Shown: positions 13,701 to 28,700 of the stretch, piece by piece
Layout of the letters: the number at the start of each line of letters is the position of its first letter
Numbering within the stretch: position 1 is the first letter of the stretch
Notes under the pieces: model-generated
Seen by the model: only the letters and a program-made list of their open reading frames with translations
Database searches by the model: none
What the model was told of the DNA's origin: nothing
Program-made: the position numbers and the translations under genes
Assembly (NCBI RefSeq): GCF_037975245.1
Contig: NC_092568.1
Span: forward strand, 12,611,501-12,675,500
Reading direction: 5' to 3'
DNA: 64,000 nucleotides
Source of the DNA: Apostichopus japonicus
Lineage: Eukaryota > Echinodermata > Holothuroidea > Aspidochirotida > Stichopodidae

Positions 13701-16700
13701 CTGCTGATGAGTTGGAAGTTACTGTTAAATTTAATTAGTTTATCATGCTAGAGTCTTTAACATTCCCCTTTCTGAATCAAGTCTTAGCCAGGTTTAGACA
13801 TTGTGGCAGTGAAAATAAAATGTAAACCATCGACTTTAGACAGTCTAGTTGCCATTACCTGTATATATGCCTAATGATAGATGTTCATTGCTTACCAGCT
13901 GACAAATAAAACAATATCTACTACTACTCTATCAAGCTAGCAAGCTGTATGTTCATCCTGAATTTCCAAAGATTTACTGAAGCAAATAGCAAAATGTTTC
14001 TTTTACTATTTGTAGAACAATGTTTATATCTTGAGAGGTTTTTTTTAAACTTATTTATCAAAAAACTTGTCTCTAAAGTAAGCTGTTTGCAATAATCCAT
14101 TTGTGATTTATCCACTTGTCCATTATTCACACATTGTTTAAAAAATAAAAGTCACACTGATATTACATCTATCCATCACAGACCCTAGGGCAGGGGTTCC
14201 CTAAATGGGGTGAACCCCCAGGGGGTGCTTGAGACGTTTCTGAAAGTCAAAACTAGAGTACTTTTTGTTGAGCTAACATCTGATATGTTCATATAATTTA
14301 GTAATGTACAAAGTCGTACCTATCAACAAACTCTTTTCACGTTCCATACGCATATGTTGCCATAGTAGTACCTTACCATGCATGTGGTACTTGATCTTTT
14401 ACGAAGCACTGTTATGCGTATTATAGTATAATAATGGCTCAGATTGTGTCTCAAAAAGTTTGGGGTTCGTGGACAACTCTGACATCCACAGGGGGTTCGT
14501 GGGGGGATAAAGTTAGAGAAACCCTGCCCTAGAGCATATCCAGTTTTCATTTAAAGTGACTATTCTTAAATTATATTGTTTCCTGTGCAAATTTACTATC
14601 ATAAAAATTCATCTTTCCTTATTTTGTTGCATTCAGAAATGCACACAGCCAAAAATTACAGTACACTGTATAAGCAGAAGGCTTAATATATCTATATATC
14701 TATCTACATATCTACATATAAATATGCTGCAAATATATTTTTTTGTGCACAATAACAAGGTCACAAGTATTAGCATTTTTCATGAGAATTTCAAAGCTGC
14801 TTTTGATATTTACAGCAGAAAATATTATAAATATGAAGAAACTACTTTGCATTTCTTCCATATTTTGTTTACAACTTTTGTCAAAACTGTAATTTATGAT
14901 AATTTGGAAAAATAAAAAATTGACAAATTGATAGTCCCTCTAGTTTCATCATTATCAACTATGAGGGGTCACTTTATGGTATCTCCACAAGGTGCATTTA
15001 ACAATCATTTTTACACATTTGTTTTGGGAACTTAACCTTTCAAATTAACTATAATATAAACTATACTATTTGCTCTGATTGTAATATCAGTCATTAGGTG
15101 GTCTGGTCATTTTTGGCAAGGAAAAATGTCCTTTCTCTCAGAGGTAGGTCTGTAGTACCTGTTTTTTTTGTTGTTGTATGTGTGTGTTACTATTATGCTG
15201 AATCAGAAATCCTCTCTTAAATGTATTAAAGCATTTGTAATAAACCGCCATTTTGAAGGTATGTTCTGGGTCGGTTACTGTTTGAAATTTTAGTGCATCG
15301 AGAGTACAAGTGATTAACACTTCTCCTTTAATAAAGAGCCAAAGAAAAGTTCAGATTTTTAATTATATTTAAATTTATGATTTCTTAATCAGTGTCTTTA
15401 TGGCCTCAGACCTATTGGTCCTATAAGACTATTGGTTGCAAATTTATCAGAGCCCAATAGTAACATATGTTTATACAAGATTGTACCTACCTGTACCACA
15501 TTTAGGACATTGCAGTACATGACTGTGCAACTTTTAACATTCTAATGTAACTAGTTGCACAATTGTGTGACATGTAACTGTAACAAAATTGTGTGACATG
15601 TTATACAACATTGTATCTATGACAGTGTAGTGTAGTGTGACTTGTTATAGAATGATGTAACTGCTACAATGTAGTGTGACTTGTTATAGAACATTGTAAC
15701 TGTTACAATGCAGTGTGACTTGTTATAGAATGATGTAACTATTACAATGTAGTGTGACTTGTTATAGAATGATGTTACTCTCACCATGCAGTGTGACTTG
15801 TTACACAACATTGTAACTGTTACAGTTTAGTGTGACTTGTTAAAGAATGATGTAACTGTCACCATGAAGTGTGACTTGTTACACAACATTGTAACTGTTA
15901 CAGTGTAGTGTGACTTGTTATAGAATGATGTAACTATAACAATGTAGTGTGACTTGTTATAGAATGATGTAACTGTCACCATGTAGTGTGTCTTGTTACA
16001 CAACATTATAACTGTTACAGTGTAGTGTGACTTGTTATAGAATGATGAAACTGTTACAATGTAGTGTGACTTGTTATAAAATGATGTAACTATTACAATG
16101 TAGTGTGACTTGTTATACAATGATGTAACTGTTATAATGTAGTGTGACTTGTTATGCAATGATGTAATTTGCTGCAAAATGGTGTAACTTGTTACACATG
16201 TTGTAAGTTTTTGCCCAACAGCATAACTTGATACAAGATATGTAACTTGTTTCAACAAGAGCGCTTTTCCAAAACATGGTCAAGTTGTTACAAATGTCCA
16301 CCATTCTTTTATCCCTCCGAAGCTGTTAGTGGATGGTCTAAGAACTGGGTTCCTGGTGATAACAGGCCCATGTCGGTCTTTATAGAACAACAGGAGGATC
16401 CAAAAGGAGTCGTATTACTTTCCTCCACCTGGGATTCATCTACATTCAGAGGTAGCTGAAGTCATTCTTGTCCGTCATAGCAGTATCCTCCCCTCTTTAA
16501 TCAACCCACTGAACACTCAGTCTGTCTTGTAAATTATCCACTAATTATTAACACACAACTCGAAATGTGTACCACAATGGTTTATTTTGAAAATCTGTTA
16601 AATACCTGTAGGGCTTGAAGGAGGCCCCCCCCCCCCAAAAAAAAACACTCTGTGTGAAGCAATTTACAGTGCAAAATGTGGCACATGAAATGCAAGCATT

Positions 16701-19700
16701 TTGATGTTTATATCAGGAGGAAGGGAGAGCAGCTATTGTGAAAAATTGTTTTGGTTGACACTTTATTGTCTACATCTTAAAGTTGTAGATATTATTGCTA
16801 ATTTGATAGAAGTGCATTCAATACTTAAAATGTTTTACTGTTAAACCAAGAAGTCGATTGAAAAGTGCAAGAATTATCCAATTCGGTTTGCATTTAAACA
16901 AACGTCAGGCCAACTTACCTTTTCACATGCAATTAAACAAGAAGTTTCCTTCAGTAAAATGCTTTACGTTGTTTATGAGTTCAAATGGGAGAACATTTAA
17001 AGAGGTTGTTTTCTAAAAGTTTTGAACAAACCCAAAAATTTGTTTGGTTGAGATTTACAAAAAGTTTAGACCCATCAAAAATTGCTATATATCAATTATG
17101 ACTAATTTGAGACATGGACAGAGATTCACTAAACAATGATTTCTGTAACAAACATTGGCCCTCTCTATCAGTTATCTTGTATCGACTAGTGTGGTTCAAA
17201 TTTCGGACTAACAGCTTTCTACACTGCTTTTTCTCTCGTAAAGTGTATATATGTAGTAAAAACTAACTGGTACACAGTAGTAATAGTTACATGGGAATTT
17301 GCAAATAGTGCACAGAAAAGATGTAACTGCTTTGCATTCAGCATTGGAAAGATTGAACAAGGGACCTTGAACCATCTTGCAGGAGCTGCCTGCTAGTACA
17401 CAGCATACATGGAACTGGTAGCTTATTGGGAGCTCATAGTATTGTGTAAATTGGTATTATTCATCTGGGAAATAACTTGGGAAATGTAAACGACATTTGA
17501 AACAAATAAATGTCAAGCTTTTTGCTGGGAGTCTTTTTTTTTCTTTTTTTTTCATGATGTGAAGGTAACCTGTCATTCACATTTTAGTCGGCAGTTCAGT
17601 TTGTTTCTTTATTAAGAGTGTACGATACCCAGCCAGTGATAGCTCAGCACTACTAATCTCTTAAGTGATATCATGCAAGTCTGGCTACAGAAATTTGAAC
17701 AAAATCCTCTCTGATATAAGTCTCGCAGTTATGTAACAATAAATTGTTTCGTTCTTTCTGACAGCCGGATGAAAGATCAAACTTTCTCATCAGGAGGAAA
17801 GAGTTTTTTTCTTTTTCTGGTAAAATTTGGTTACGATTAAGGCTAACCATGTGCAGCTAGTTGACTTATTTTGTTCAGTTAATCTTAAGGATGTCTCTGT
17901 CTACTTGGTAGCATTTTCCCCCGAATGGTTTGTGTGAGTCATACTCATGAATATTCATCATGATTCCCTTGGTTAATCGTTCGCAGAAAAAGGGATGTGT
18001 ATTGGTCTGTCCGTTTGCTGTTCTTGGTACAAAACAAAATTGAGAAAGATACCTTTGGAGACCACAAGTTTTGTCAGTAATAAGATATAAGCGTGAAAAT
18101 GGTATTTGTGGACTTCCCCTTCCCCTTCCCCTCCCTCTCCTACCTTGCCCCTCCCCTCTCCTTCCTTGCCCCTCCCTCCCCTCTCCTTTCCCCCTCCCTC
18201 CCCTTCCGCACCCCTCCCATCTCCTTCCTTTCCCCTTCCCTCACCTTCACTTTCCCCATTCTTGTCTGACAAGGAAATGCTATATATCCTTTTTTGCATT
18301 TAGGGTTGGACTATGATCTTGAAGCTTGAATTTTTAATTGTTGAAAGAATTCATTGTTGTTTCACTGATCTTCACTGTTTTTCTTGTGTTAAGTGAATTT
18401 TGGTTAAACCTGTCTTTGCAGTGATTAAAAGTTAGTATTTTTTAAACATGGTCTCCTATGTTTTTTGTCTGCATGTGAATATCTTTGTAACTTCCAGCTG
18501 TCCCTTGATAAGGAAAATTCAAGAAAATGGGAGCATTCTTGTCAGAAAAACAAAGAATGTTTTATACACAAGTATTGTCAAGTACTATGAATGCTTAATG
18601 ATACAAGCATCCTCGTATTTGTATCCATCTAGTTTATTAAAAGTAAATGGGATAATCTGTTGTTTGGCACTGCAAATGATTTACATCAACATAGAAAACA
18701 TGGTTTGGGATCAAATGGAGTAACTTCAACCTTGTCAACACAATCCTTGCATAGGGTGATTAAAGGGGTTGGAGCCATGGCTGGCAAAGTATGGTAAATG
18801 GAGTAACTTCCGATGGGGTTTTGATTCATGAGCAATCCAACCATCATTTCTCCATGATCTTCAAAGTTAGTGAAGGATATCATTTTAGGATAAGACAAGT
18901 GATTGTTGTATACTGTGTACCTCTAACTGTCACAATAGCAGCTTCTGCAGGATAGCAAATATAGAAAGCAGTTAAACAGGAAAATAAGAGCAAATAGCAC
19001 AAAGTAGGGCTGGGGACTACCCCAGACCTGACATAACAACCCTCCCTGGAGTATGAAGAGAAGTTTGGTGAGAGGGTGTGGTTATGGGAAGATAGGTCAC
19101 AGGTGAGTGGTGGTGTTTCAATGTTCGAAATCTTAGAGAAGAAGGGGATAGTGCAAAAACAAGAAAGGAAGCAAGACTTTACAATAGGGATGATTTTCTT
19201 ATTCCACGCCTTAAGCCTGATACATTTTTCAGCCAGCTAGCGTGTTAGCTACTATAGTGTTGATCAAGATTATGTGTTGTTCTGCATCAGGAAAAAGAAG
19301 AGCTCTTACTGACTTAGCAAAAAATGGTGAAGGCAGTTCATAGTAATGTATTTCCTTCACTCTTTTACTATTATGACATCATGTGTTTGCCCGTGTGTAC
19401 CCGTATATGGGGAGGCATGAAATAAAAATTGAGATTGAATTGCTCAATTCTGACAAGGCGGAAAGAATAATGACATCCCATTGGTAATTACAAGCCCTGA
19501 ATCTCCTCTGGGGGGGGGGGGGTCCTTCAGCAACGGTGTCGTCGAATTCGACATATCAACCTGAGTGTTATACTTAAATTGCATTCCTATCTTCTCTTTT
19601 GTTGTCAGTCCGAAGATTTAGTAGCCAATCTTCTGTGTCCTCAGCAGATAGCGTGGAGGATGCAATTCTTGAACCATCCAAAATAAACAAAGGAGGTATT

Positions 19701-22700
19701 ATATGTTCATACACAGGCCTTCTGTTTGCTTTTAACAACAACAACAACAAAAATCATTTTTTGGCAGCACATTTTTGATCTATTTCCTATTTCAAATCTT
19801 TTTATGACAAATTTTTGTCTTACATTGTTTTTCATCTTGACATGCAAGTTTTGGGATTTATTGTTTGTTTTATTTCAGATGCAACGCATTTAATATGTTA
19901 AAATTGTCAGTCAGCATAGAAGAGATTTCTTTTGAGGCCTTTTGCATTTCTGTTTATTTCTACCTACTACCATGGCTGAATATATTTGCTAGACTTTAAC
20001 CTGCCTTGCAATCTTGTGGTGTTCACCATAGTTTGTCCAAACATGTCTCAAGTCATAGGATGATGTCAATAGGAGGATAAAGGGAAAAAGTAAACGATGT
20101 TAACAAGTATTTTGTTTAATATGAGTATTTTACTTTAAAACCATCCATACATGCAATGATTAACTATATCATGGTTACTGTATCATGGTTAAAACACAAT
20201 AAGTTAGTATTATACTTTAGAACCATCTAGATATATCAGGGTTAGAAATGCAATATTTAGTATTTTACTTTAAAACCATCTACCTATATCATGGTTAAAA
20301 CACAATATTTAGTATTTTACATTAAAACCATCCAGCTATATCTTATTTAAAAACAGAACATTTATATTTTACTTTAAAACAATCTATATAATACAATGAT
20401 TAACTATATCATGGTATATCATGGTTAAAACACAATAATTTAGTATTATTCTTTAGAACCATCTAGATACATCAGGGTTAGAAACGCAATAATCAGTATT
20501 TTACATTAAAAACCATCTAGCTATATCGTGGTTAAAACACAAAATTTAGTTTTTTTCTTTAAAACCATCTGTATGTATCATGGTTAGAAACACAATATTT
20601 AGTATTTTACATTAAAACAATCTAGCTATATCATGGTTAACAATGCAATATTTACTATTTTACTTTAAACTGATCTACATATATAACGGTTAAAAACTTG
20701 CAAAGTCATGTAATGATGTCAAATTTATAAGGACGAAAGAAGCAACAGCAATAAGCATTTTGCTTATTCCTAGGTTTTACCTTATTTGGTTCAAACCAAA
20801 GCACAAAGTTATACAATCATGTCATATTAAGTAAAGAGCAAATGATAAGTTTGGATGTGCTCAATTATTTGTTTTTCTTTCTTCTTATTTTCCCACTTTT
20901 TTAATTCCTACTTTTCTCTTCCTTCCCCTTTCATCAAGCTATTTCTTACGTTGTCCAAAGAAAGATGTCACGTGTTCATGCATATGCATTTATCTCATAT
21001 CTGTTCCATCGTTACTTTTTCTACACAACTCATGTGGTCAATTACCCTGAAAATCAAATGACATAATTTGAAGATACCACAACATTAGATTGCTTTTTCA
21101 TCCACCTCCCCCCCAAAAAAAATCATCGCCAGAGAATTAATTATGCTGTTGTGGTCTTTAAGACAGTGTGACCATTTAAGCATATCTGGCAATTTTTTGG
21201 GTCACTATATGTGCCCTTTGTCCAACTCATTTCATATGCATTTTATATTTATACACAAGAGGAGCTGTAATTTTGAAGCTAGTGTAACAATTAAAACCTA
21301 GAAGAGAACTTGTTACACTTTGATTTCATATTTATGCTTGGAAACATTAAAGCAGTTTTTGTAAGTTTTATAGTTCATTAGCTTAACTTGAGAAGTTTCA
21401 ATTTTTTATTCTAAAATTCTGATTTACACTGAAATGAGTAATGTGAAACAGTGTTTGGGAAACAAAATTTATGTTCAAAACTGAACAGTGTCATTAATAA
21501 TTTGCTTCTTCGCTTTTTGCTTATTTCATGAAAAAAAATTCAATGAAACACAAAAAAGCAACGTTTGTGGAAATCTGAAAAGTTGCAGCTTTGTCAGGTT
21601 CTTTCCTTAAGTTAGGGTTTATTGAGTTTTCCATAATTTGTTGATCTTTTAATATTTTTTACTTCTTTGACCAATGATCAGATAAGTAACAGTAAACATT
21701 ATGTTTATGAACCTTCAAAGAGGGAAGGTGGAGGGGGGGGGGTTGTTGGGGGTGGGGAAGTTTTCAGTTGTTTTTCTGATGGTGGGTCGTAATTCCTAGA
21801 TGTAATTTGTATCTCCCTCCTAAGACCACGATGTTAATCTGTGATTTTATCTTCCTCCTATTAAACAGCTGTTAAAAGAGTAAGCAAGAGAAGCAAACTC
21901 GTGCAGATAAGTGAAGTTGTGTACGATGAAGATGATATTCCACAAGAGATACTAGCAGGAAGTATGCATTTGAATCTAACCACTCAGCAGCTAACTCTGA
22001 TTGTTACACAATATCACAACATTTTCTTCTTGTTTTATAATTCATCGACCCAAAACTGCCCCCCCCCCCCACTTTAATCATCATTTTTAACGAGGCTTCC
22101 AAAATATTCATAAGTGGTCAACATTTGTTGTCCCTTTCATATGCCCCCCCCCCAAAAAAGCAGTGTCTATATATAGTTTGAAGAAAGATTAATACCTTAC
22201 TTGGATTTAAGAATGAATCCTTCCCATTTGACCAATGGCATTCAGTAACAGCCAACTCACCTGTTTGTTTTTCATTGCTTTTAATTCATAGAAAATATCT
22301 TTTAACAGTTTTTGTCCATCACAACATGCAATTTTAAGGTCGCCAAAGTCTAAAAGATAAGAGTATTCACAAATGAAAAAAGGGTCTTAGACAGTCATTG
22401 CATCCATTTTGCTTCACAACCAAAAGAAGGAGAAAAAAAACATATTATCAATGTCATTTTCATTGACATTTTTTAAGTTAAAATTGCTTACTAACATTTC
22501 TCCTCTCTCTACTTTTGTCAATGTTTTTTGGTACATTTTTGACATACTTGAAAAACTGGCTAGATAATTGTTGTTCATTAATGCACGTCGCAAAGAAATT
22601 AGTTTTCAAATTTGATAAGTGAGAGTGGAAGTGTGGGTAAGACCTGAAAGCTCAAAAAGATATCTAACCAGATTTAAAAGAGAAAAATACAAAACCAAAA

Positions 22701-25700
22701 TGTATCCAATTTCCACTCATTCATTTTCGTCATCATGTATAGGTACTGGTTAGACAAAATGTGCCTTTCCAAGAAAGTTTAAGGCATAATGTCAAATTTT
22801 TGGGAGACCTAATCAATAAAATAAATGTTTTCACAATTTCAGTAAGGGGTGTGTTTGTGTATGTTATAGTGAAGTCTCTAGTGATGGGAACGTTCAGGTA
22901 AATACACAAGGCTGCTATTTGTAAAAATAAAATTTAAAAAAATTCTGTGTCTTTAATTGAAGGTGAACATTGAGACAAAAAAGGACAGAATGTGTCATAA
23001 TTCCCTAATACTGATGTGAGTGTCATAGATTTGAGGAGGTCAAAAGTGTACTGTGCTTTCATTATTTCATACCTAGATTGTAAATGGAAGGGACTTACAG
23101 TTTAATAGCTAACTTATATGTGATTAATAATTTAGTCAGCTACATTAAAGACTGAGTGTAAAGAAGAGTCTCTTTTTATGTCTGACCTAAAAGTTGACTT
23201 TGTGTGTGTGCAGCAGGAAATCTGTGAATGATTCTATATTGGATGCAATATAAGACAGAGAGTGCTGCCCAAACCAGCAAGTTGTGAATATCTTTAAAAA
23301 CTACTTCTGCAAATGTGCCCTCTAATTTACATAGGGATACATTGTTTAGATAAGTTGCATTGCTGGACACATGCAGTCCTTTTATCTTGTTTTGATAAAA
23401 TGAAATTTCATATGTCAGTGTTTAAATTCACACAGTCTATAGCAATATTCACTTTATTTCAATCAACACTGCACAGTAAAAGATGTTTCTCTTGTTTATC
23501 AGTTTTACGTCTATTTTTTTACGTCTAGTTGCACGCTGTACATATAATATACAGTATTTCTTTGAAATTTTTACACACAGCAAAGGTTATGTGTAATATG
23601 TTGAGACTAGTGGAACACTAGTAGTTGTAACTCAAGAGTTTCACGCGTTAAGCGATCATCAGATAACTCCTGATCTGATGATCGCTCCTTGTCTGATGAT
23701 CGCTCAACGCGTGAAGCTCCGAGTTACAACTACTAGTGTTCCACTAGTCTCAACTAGTCTCAACATGTATTTCGCTCTGTCCACCGGACATAGAGCACTC
23801 TGCGCCAAGATAGACGCCAACCAACCAACTTTATCATATATATATATGATATATAGTATAGTATATGATATATGATAGTATATATGATAGTATATATGAT
23901 AGTATATATAACAGTGCCCTAAAGATGAAAGAGGGACATGTTTTCCCCAGAAGTCGTTGAAAAGATGTTTATGGGCAGCATTGATACTCTCTGTGAGTCC
24001 TCTCTACATATGGATGATTGTGTATACTTAGTACTTTACAACACTTTACACATCCTATGGAAAAAATAGTGCTACCTAAAAGATATTTGAGAAGTAATTT
24101 GAGGAGTTAGATGAGAGGGAGAGGGGGAGAGGTAGGCTACCAGTAGGAAAATAGGACTGTTAAGCAAGGCACAAGATACCTGCACGATGTGGTGTGATTT
24201 ACCATATATGCTGCTCCATTGAAAGGTAGAAAGGTATCCTGTAATGGCTTTATTTTAATCTAATGTCATCAGCATTTTTGGCTTGCTTGCAGAAATTGTC
24301 CATTAAGTTTGTTCTTTATTGTTCACATCAGAGAGGCATAAATTTTCAGAGACTTTTCTGTCATCAAGCATCCATTTTCTTTTCTTTCTCACAATATCTT
24401 GACAATCAAACTAAGCTTCCAGTAGACTATTGCAAGTTCTACACAAAATGCAGCGTTTCAGTTATGAAGCATGGTTGAAGAGAGAGAGAGAGACAGACCT
24501 TGTTTTAATATCAAGTAACAATTATTCCACAGTGCTACAAGTGCTCTATCTACTTGTCTATGGTTGTGAACAATGTTTCAGAGTTCATGTTACTTGGCTT
24601 CAATTGATATTTTTGTAGTGTGTGCCATTGTGGAAATATAGAGACATGTAGTAGGTACTTTCCTGGGCATGTTCTGTTTCTGAGTAGTAGTCACTTTTTT
24701 ATATAAAGTCACTACTGGACATATCATTCCTTAATATTAACAAGATTGACAGTGGGGAAGACTCACCTGGTCTCTCCATCTGTAAGTTGTTGAATGGACT
24801 ATTTGACAGTATCCTGTGCTATTTGAGTCTGTTTGCTAATTCTCAGCTCAAGTTAACCATCTGTACATGAAGTAGCTTTCCATCCCCACCCATTCCACCC
24901 CTGGTCACCCATCATTACTCTCTGATAGGGTCTTTGATAACAGCTATATTTGCTTTGCAGGCCTATACTTATTTGAATGATCCTGAAAACAAGAGGCGGA
25001 ATCATTGTTAACAGTTTACATATTATGAATGTGCTCTTTCATATGACAATCTCTACCTAGCTATGTAATCTGTCTATTGGGAGTAGGATTTTGGAGATGA
25101 TGCTAGCAGGCTTATTAAAGGAGGGGGGAAGAATGATTGAGGTGTGACATAGATGTCATCAGGGTCAGCATTGGTCTGTTTTCATGATTGGAGAGGCAAA
25201 CTTACAAGCCCTCCATGAATACAAATGTACTTGGACCAGAAGCACACACAAATTGGCTGGTAGATGTACTGCCTTCTAACCCCTTCCATATATCTATGTT
25301 TCCAGGAACCGCATTAGTTCAGTGGCGTAGGAAAGCATCAAAAAGGTGGGGTGTTATAATGCAGAAAACAGGTAGCCTATTTGGGGATCTTCCCAAGATG
25401 ATTTTACTTTTTGTAAATGCTACCATGGCCCGATGGGACATAGAAAATATGAACATTCTATCTCAAAATTGTGCGACTATATTATAAATGCCACCCTGGG
25501 TGTCATACTGTGCTATTAAATATGTATATAGTTTTGTAGTAACATGCCTCCTACCACATCCTCCTTCCCATTTCATGTCCATCCAATTCCGTGAGTTTGA
25601 TTTGCAGGAAGGAGATTTCAAGAATACTGTGCAATGTTGTCCTGAGCAATTTAATTCAAGCAAACCTGATGAAATGTCATCAATAACAAAGTTGATGTGA

Positions 25701-28700
25701 TAGTATGTTTTGCATCTCATTTATGTGCCTTTGATGTTACAATATTGCAAGAGGTTGAATAACAAAAAATTACTAGACAAGTTTAGACCGGCTTAAAAAT
25801 GTCTAATCTGCATAAATATTTCTATATCTTCAATATCTACAATCTCTTGTAAAATTGAAGTCAAGTAAGTTTTCACTGTCATAGATTTGTAAAGTTTCAT
25901 TTGAGGATGGAACTCTGTGAATCTAACAAGAATACATCATCACTGGATATCATCTTATCATATTCTTTCTGGTTTATTTCAATCTTGGTTCACATAATTA
26001 TGTCTTTGTTTTAATTTATTTTAATTGTTTTGGGGGTAACCATGGACATTGTCATGGATACGTAGGGTTGTTTTGATATGATTTTCTTCTGACTTTCGCC
26101 ATTGTCAGTCTCCACGTCACGTAAAGTATCGAAGATCGGAGGAGAGCAGGTATCAAGTTCCTCTTTGCCAGGACTTGATCCTATCTCAGAGGATACAAAA
26201 GGTATGTGTGTACACAACATGGGTATGCTAATGGGAGAACTATTTCATTATATTATTAGCTTGGGAGTTTCAGGCTAATTATGCTTGAAGCTCATGCACA
26301 TTATGCATGATATATTTGTTTTCTTAATATGAAACATAAACAATTAATAAACCATCTGTATCCAAACATTTGACATCAGGTTATAAATTTACTTTTGTTT
26401 CTACTCAAAATTATGGCAGCAATTTTGGGAATATTTCAGTGGATTTTACAAGGCATTTAAATAGAAAAGCAGCATCTGAAAGTTTGAAGTTGAAAATATA
26501 TCATATTGCAATAAAATTTAAAAAAACATGTCACAAAGAGTTGACATCAGGTTACAAAAGTTAGTTGAATATTTACTCAAAAAATATAACAAGAATATTT
26601 AAAATCCCACTGGATATTTCGAGGCATTTTACATGGAGAATTAGCATTCAAAATTTTTTAAGTTAGAATACAACTTTAGACTTTTTCTAAACCATATATC
26701 CCAAAAGTTGACATCAGGTTACAAATTTACTTGAATTTGTACTCAAATTATGATAATAAATTTGAAAATCCCATATTTAGAGGCATTAACATAGAAAATT
26801 AGCATTTTTTAAATTTGAAGATTGAATGTGTCATTAAAATTTTGATTTGTTTAATACCCTACAGAGTAGAAGCAAACCTTAAGTTTAATCTATAAATTTG
26901 AAATCTCCTTTGAAAAAAGCCAGGATAACTCATATTGATATTAATGGAATTCAAAAAAGTTGTTCTGTGTTATATCCTGTAGCTGTTGACAAAAATTTTA
27001 AGGAATTTTTAAGACTACAATTTCTGATAAGTTGCATGCAACATGCAGTCACCTTGCAGTTTACCTGGTTGGTTATTTGCCTTCATTCCTTATTTTAATA
27101 GGAGGGAAATTGAAAAATCTTTCAAAAATGTCTAGAGTGTTTACCACAAAACTGTTCCTTTCTTGATATTAATATGGTTCAAAAGTAGGGCTCTTCCTTG
27201 AAGCATTTAAAAATTGTATAAATGTCATTTGTTGCATTCTTTGTAACATTATAGTTATATTAACCAGATAAAATTTCTTCATATCAGGTAAATCATCTTA
27301 AACTGATAACTTTGAAGGGCTTGGTTTTGTCCAAAATGGTAATGCTTATGAGAATGCAAATCCTAATAGTACTAAAATATATTATTAGCCCTTATTTCTT
27401 GTTCATTTGTTTGTTGCAGAAATGGAACTTTTTTTTTAGATAAAACATTTAAACATACGTTCATTAATAATAAAGGAGAAAAAACACTTGACATACTGTT
27501 TATATACTTTAAAAACAAAACATGTTTAGGCAAATAGATAAAGTAACAGGACCTGAGATGTCCTTCAACCGTAAGGGCCGCCCTTAACTTTTATAAGAAA
27601 ATTAAAATATGAAAAATATGATTAGAGAATGATAGAGGACCAATTTTGTCAAATAGTTGAAAAGACTTGTTAATAAATGTACAACGGAGAGGAATTGAAA
27701 CAAAAGAGAAGCTAGTTGAGACCAGGACGAATTAATATAGAAAAACAACAGTTAAACTAACTGTGTGCATGACATCTCATGCACTGTCTGCCATGTTGTA
27801 TTACTTGCATCCTCTTGGTGTCGGAATGGTGAATCTTCAATTTGTAGGAATGTTGGAATTGGGGTAATTAAGATGACAGTATTCCTTATGTCTCTCATTT
27901 CATTCATTCTCTGTGTCCTTTTGGTATTTTCATTTTCATCACACAACACTTCCTGGTTCCAGTAAAAATCCTTAAAAGAATTTTTTTTGTTTTTTTGTTG
28001 TTGAAGTGAATAGGATTAATGGTAACGTAACGATCATTTTTGGTAACTTCAATTTTTCGGTGTTTTGTCTACATTTTTACCAAGGATATTTAGTTCAGAA
28101 TGTGCAGATACAGTGTATGACTTTAACTCAATATTATTATGTACAGAATGGATGATTTCAAGCTGTCTGTTAAAATACAGTATTGGAAAATCTGACCCAT
28201 GATGTCTATTCAAGACAATGTTTGTGGTATAAAGTGTGATAAAAATAATATGATTATTATTATTACACCGGTGCTTGTATAGCACAAAATCCCAGGGTTC
28301 AATGCGCCTAACCAAACATATATACAAAATACAAAAATACAATTGAATACACTTAACCATAGGTTTGTTTGTAATAAAACGTCTTTAGCACTGATTTGAA
28401 AGTGCTGAAAGAGGTAAGACTTCGCACTTCTGATGGTAACTTGTTCCACAATAACGGTGCGACATGGCTAAAAGCTTGCTCCCCGACTGGCCTAAGTTTC
28501 AAATGGTTTGTCGCTATTGAAAACTATATGATGCTTCCGTTTTTTGGTAGATTTGCCGTTTCCTACACTACTGCTAAGTTTGTTACTTTCAGGGCTTAGC
28601 CAGTCTTTAAAGTTTTGTGTGTATGAGTAACATTTGGTGGATGGAAGGAGAAGGGGAAAAGTTCCTGTTATACACATCCCAGAGGATTCAGCACACACTT

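Larger units (their letters stand above)
21962..26108. other. Intron 9
   Basis: 4.1 kb. Contains poly-C runs near 22060 and 22145, the palindrome at 23601-23753 and TA-rich repeats at 23834-23912. Candidate acceptors near 24960, 25306 and 25610 do not lead to a phase-compatible open exon. Confidence 0.65.

Noticed and set aside
15617-16258. Two minus-strand open frames with repeated [13 protein letters not shown]-type units
   Set aside because: They are produced by the 39-bp minisatellite, whose period is a multiple of three, and have no start context or similarity to a protein.
18071-18316. Pro/Leu/Ser-rich + frames and a Gly/Glu-rich minus frame
   Set aside because: Generated by the pyrimidine-rich tract; all frames are open because of composition.
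25188-25700. Candidate linker exons at 25306 and 25610
   Set aside because: The first lacks a good donor in phase; the second hits a stop when read in phase 1.
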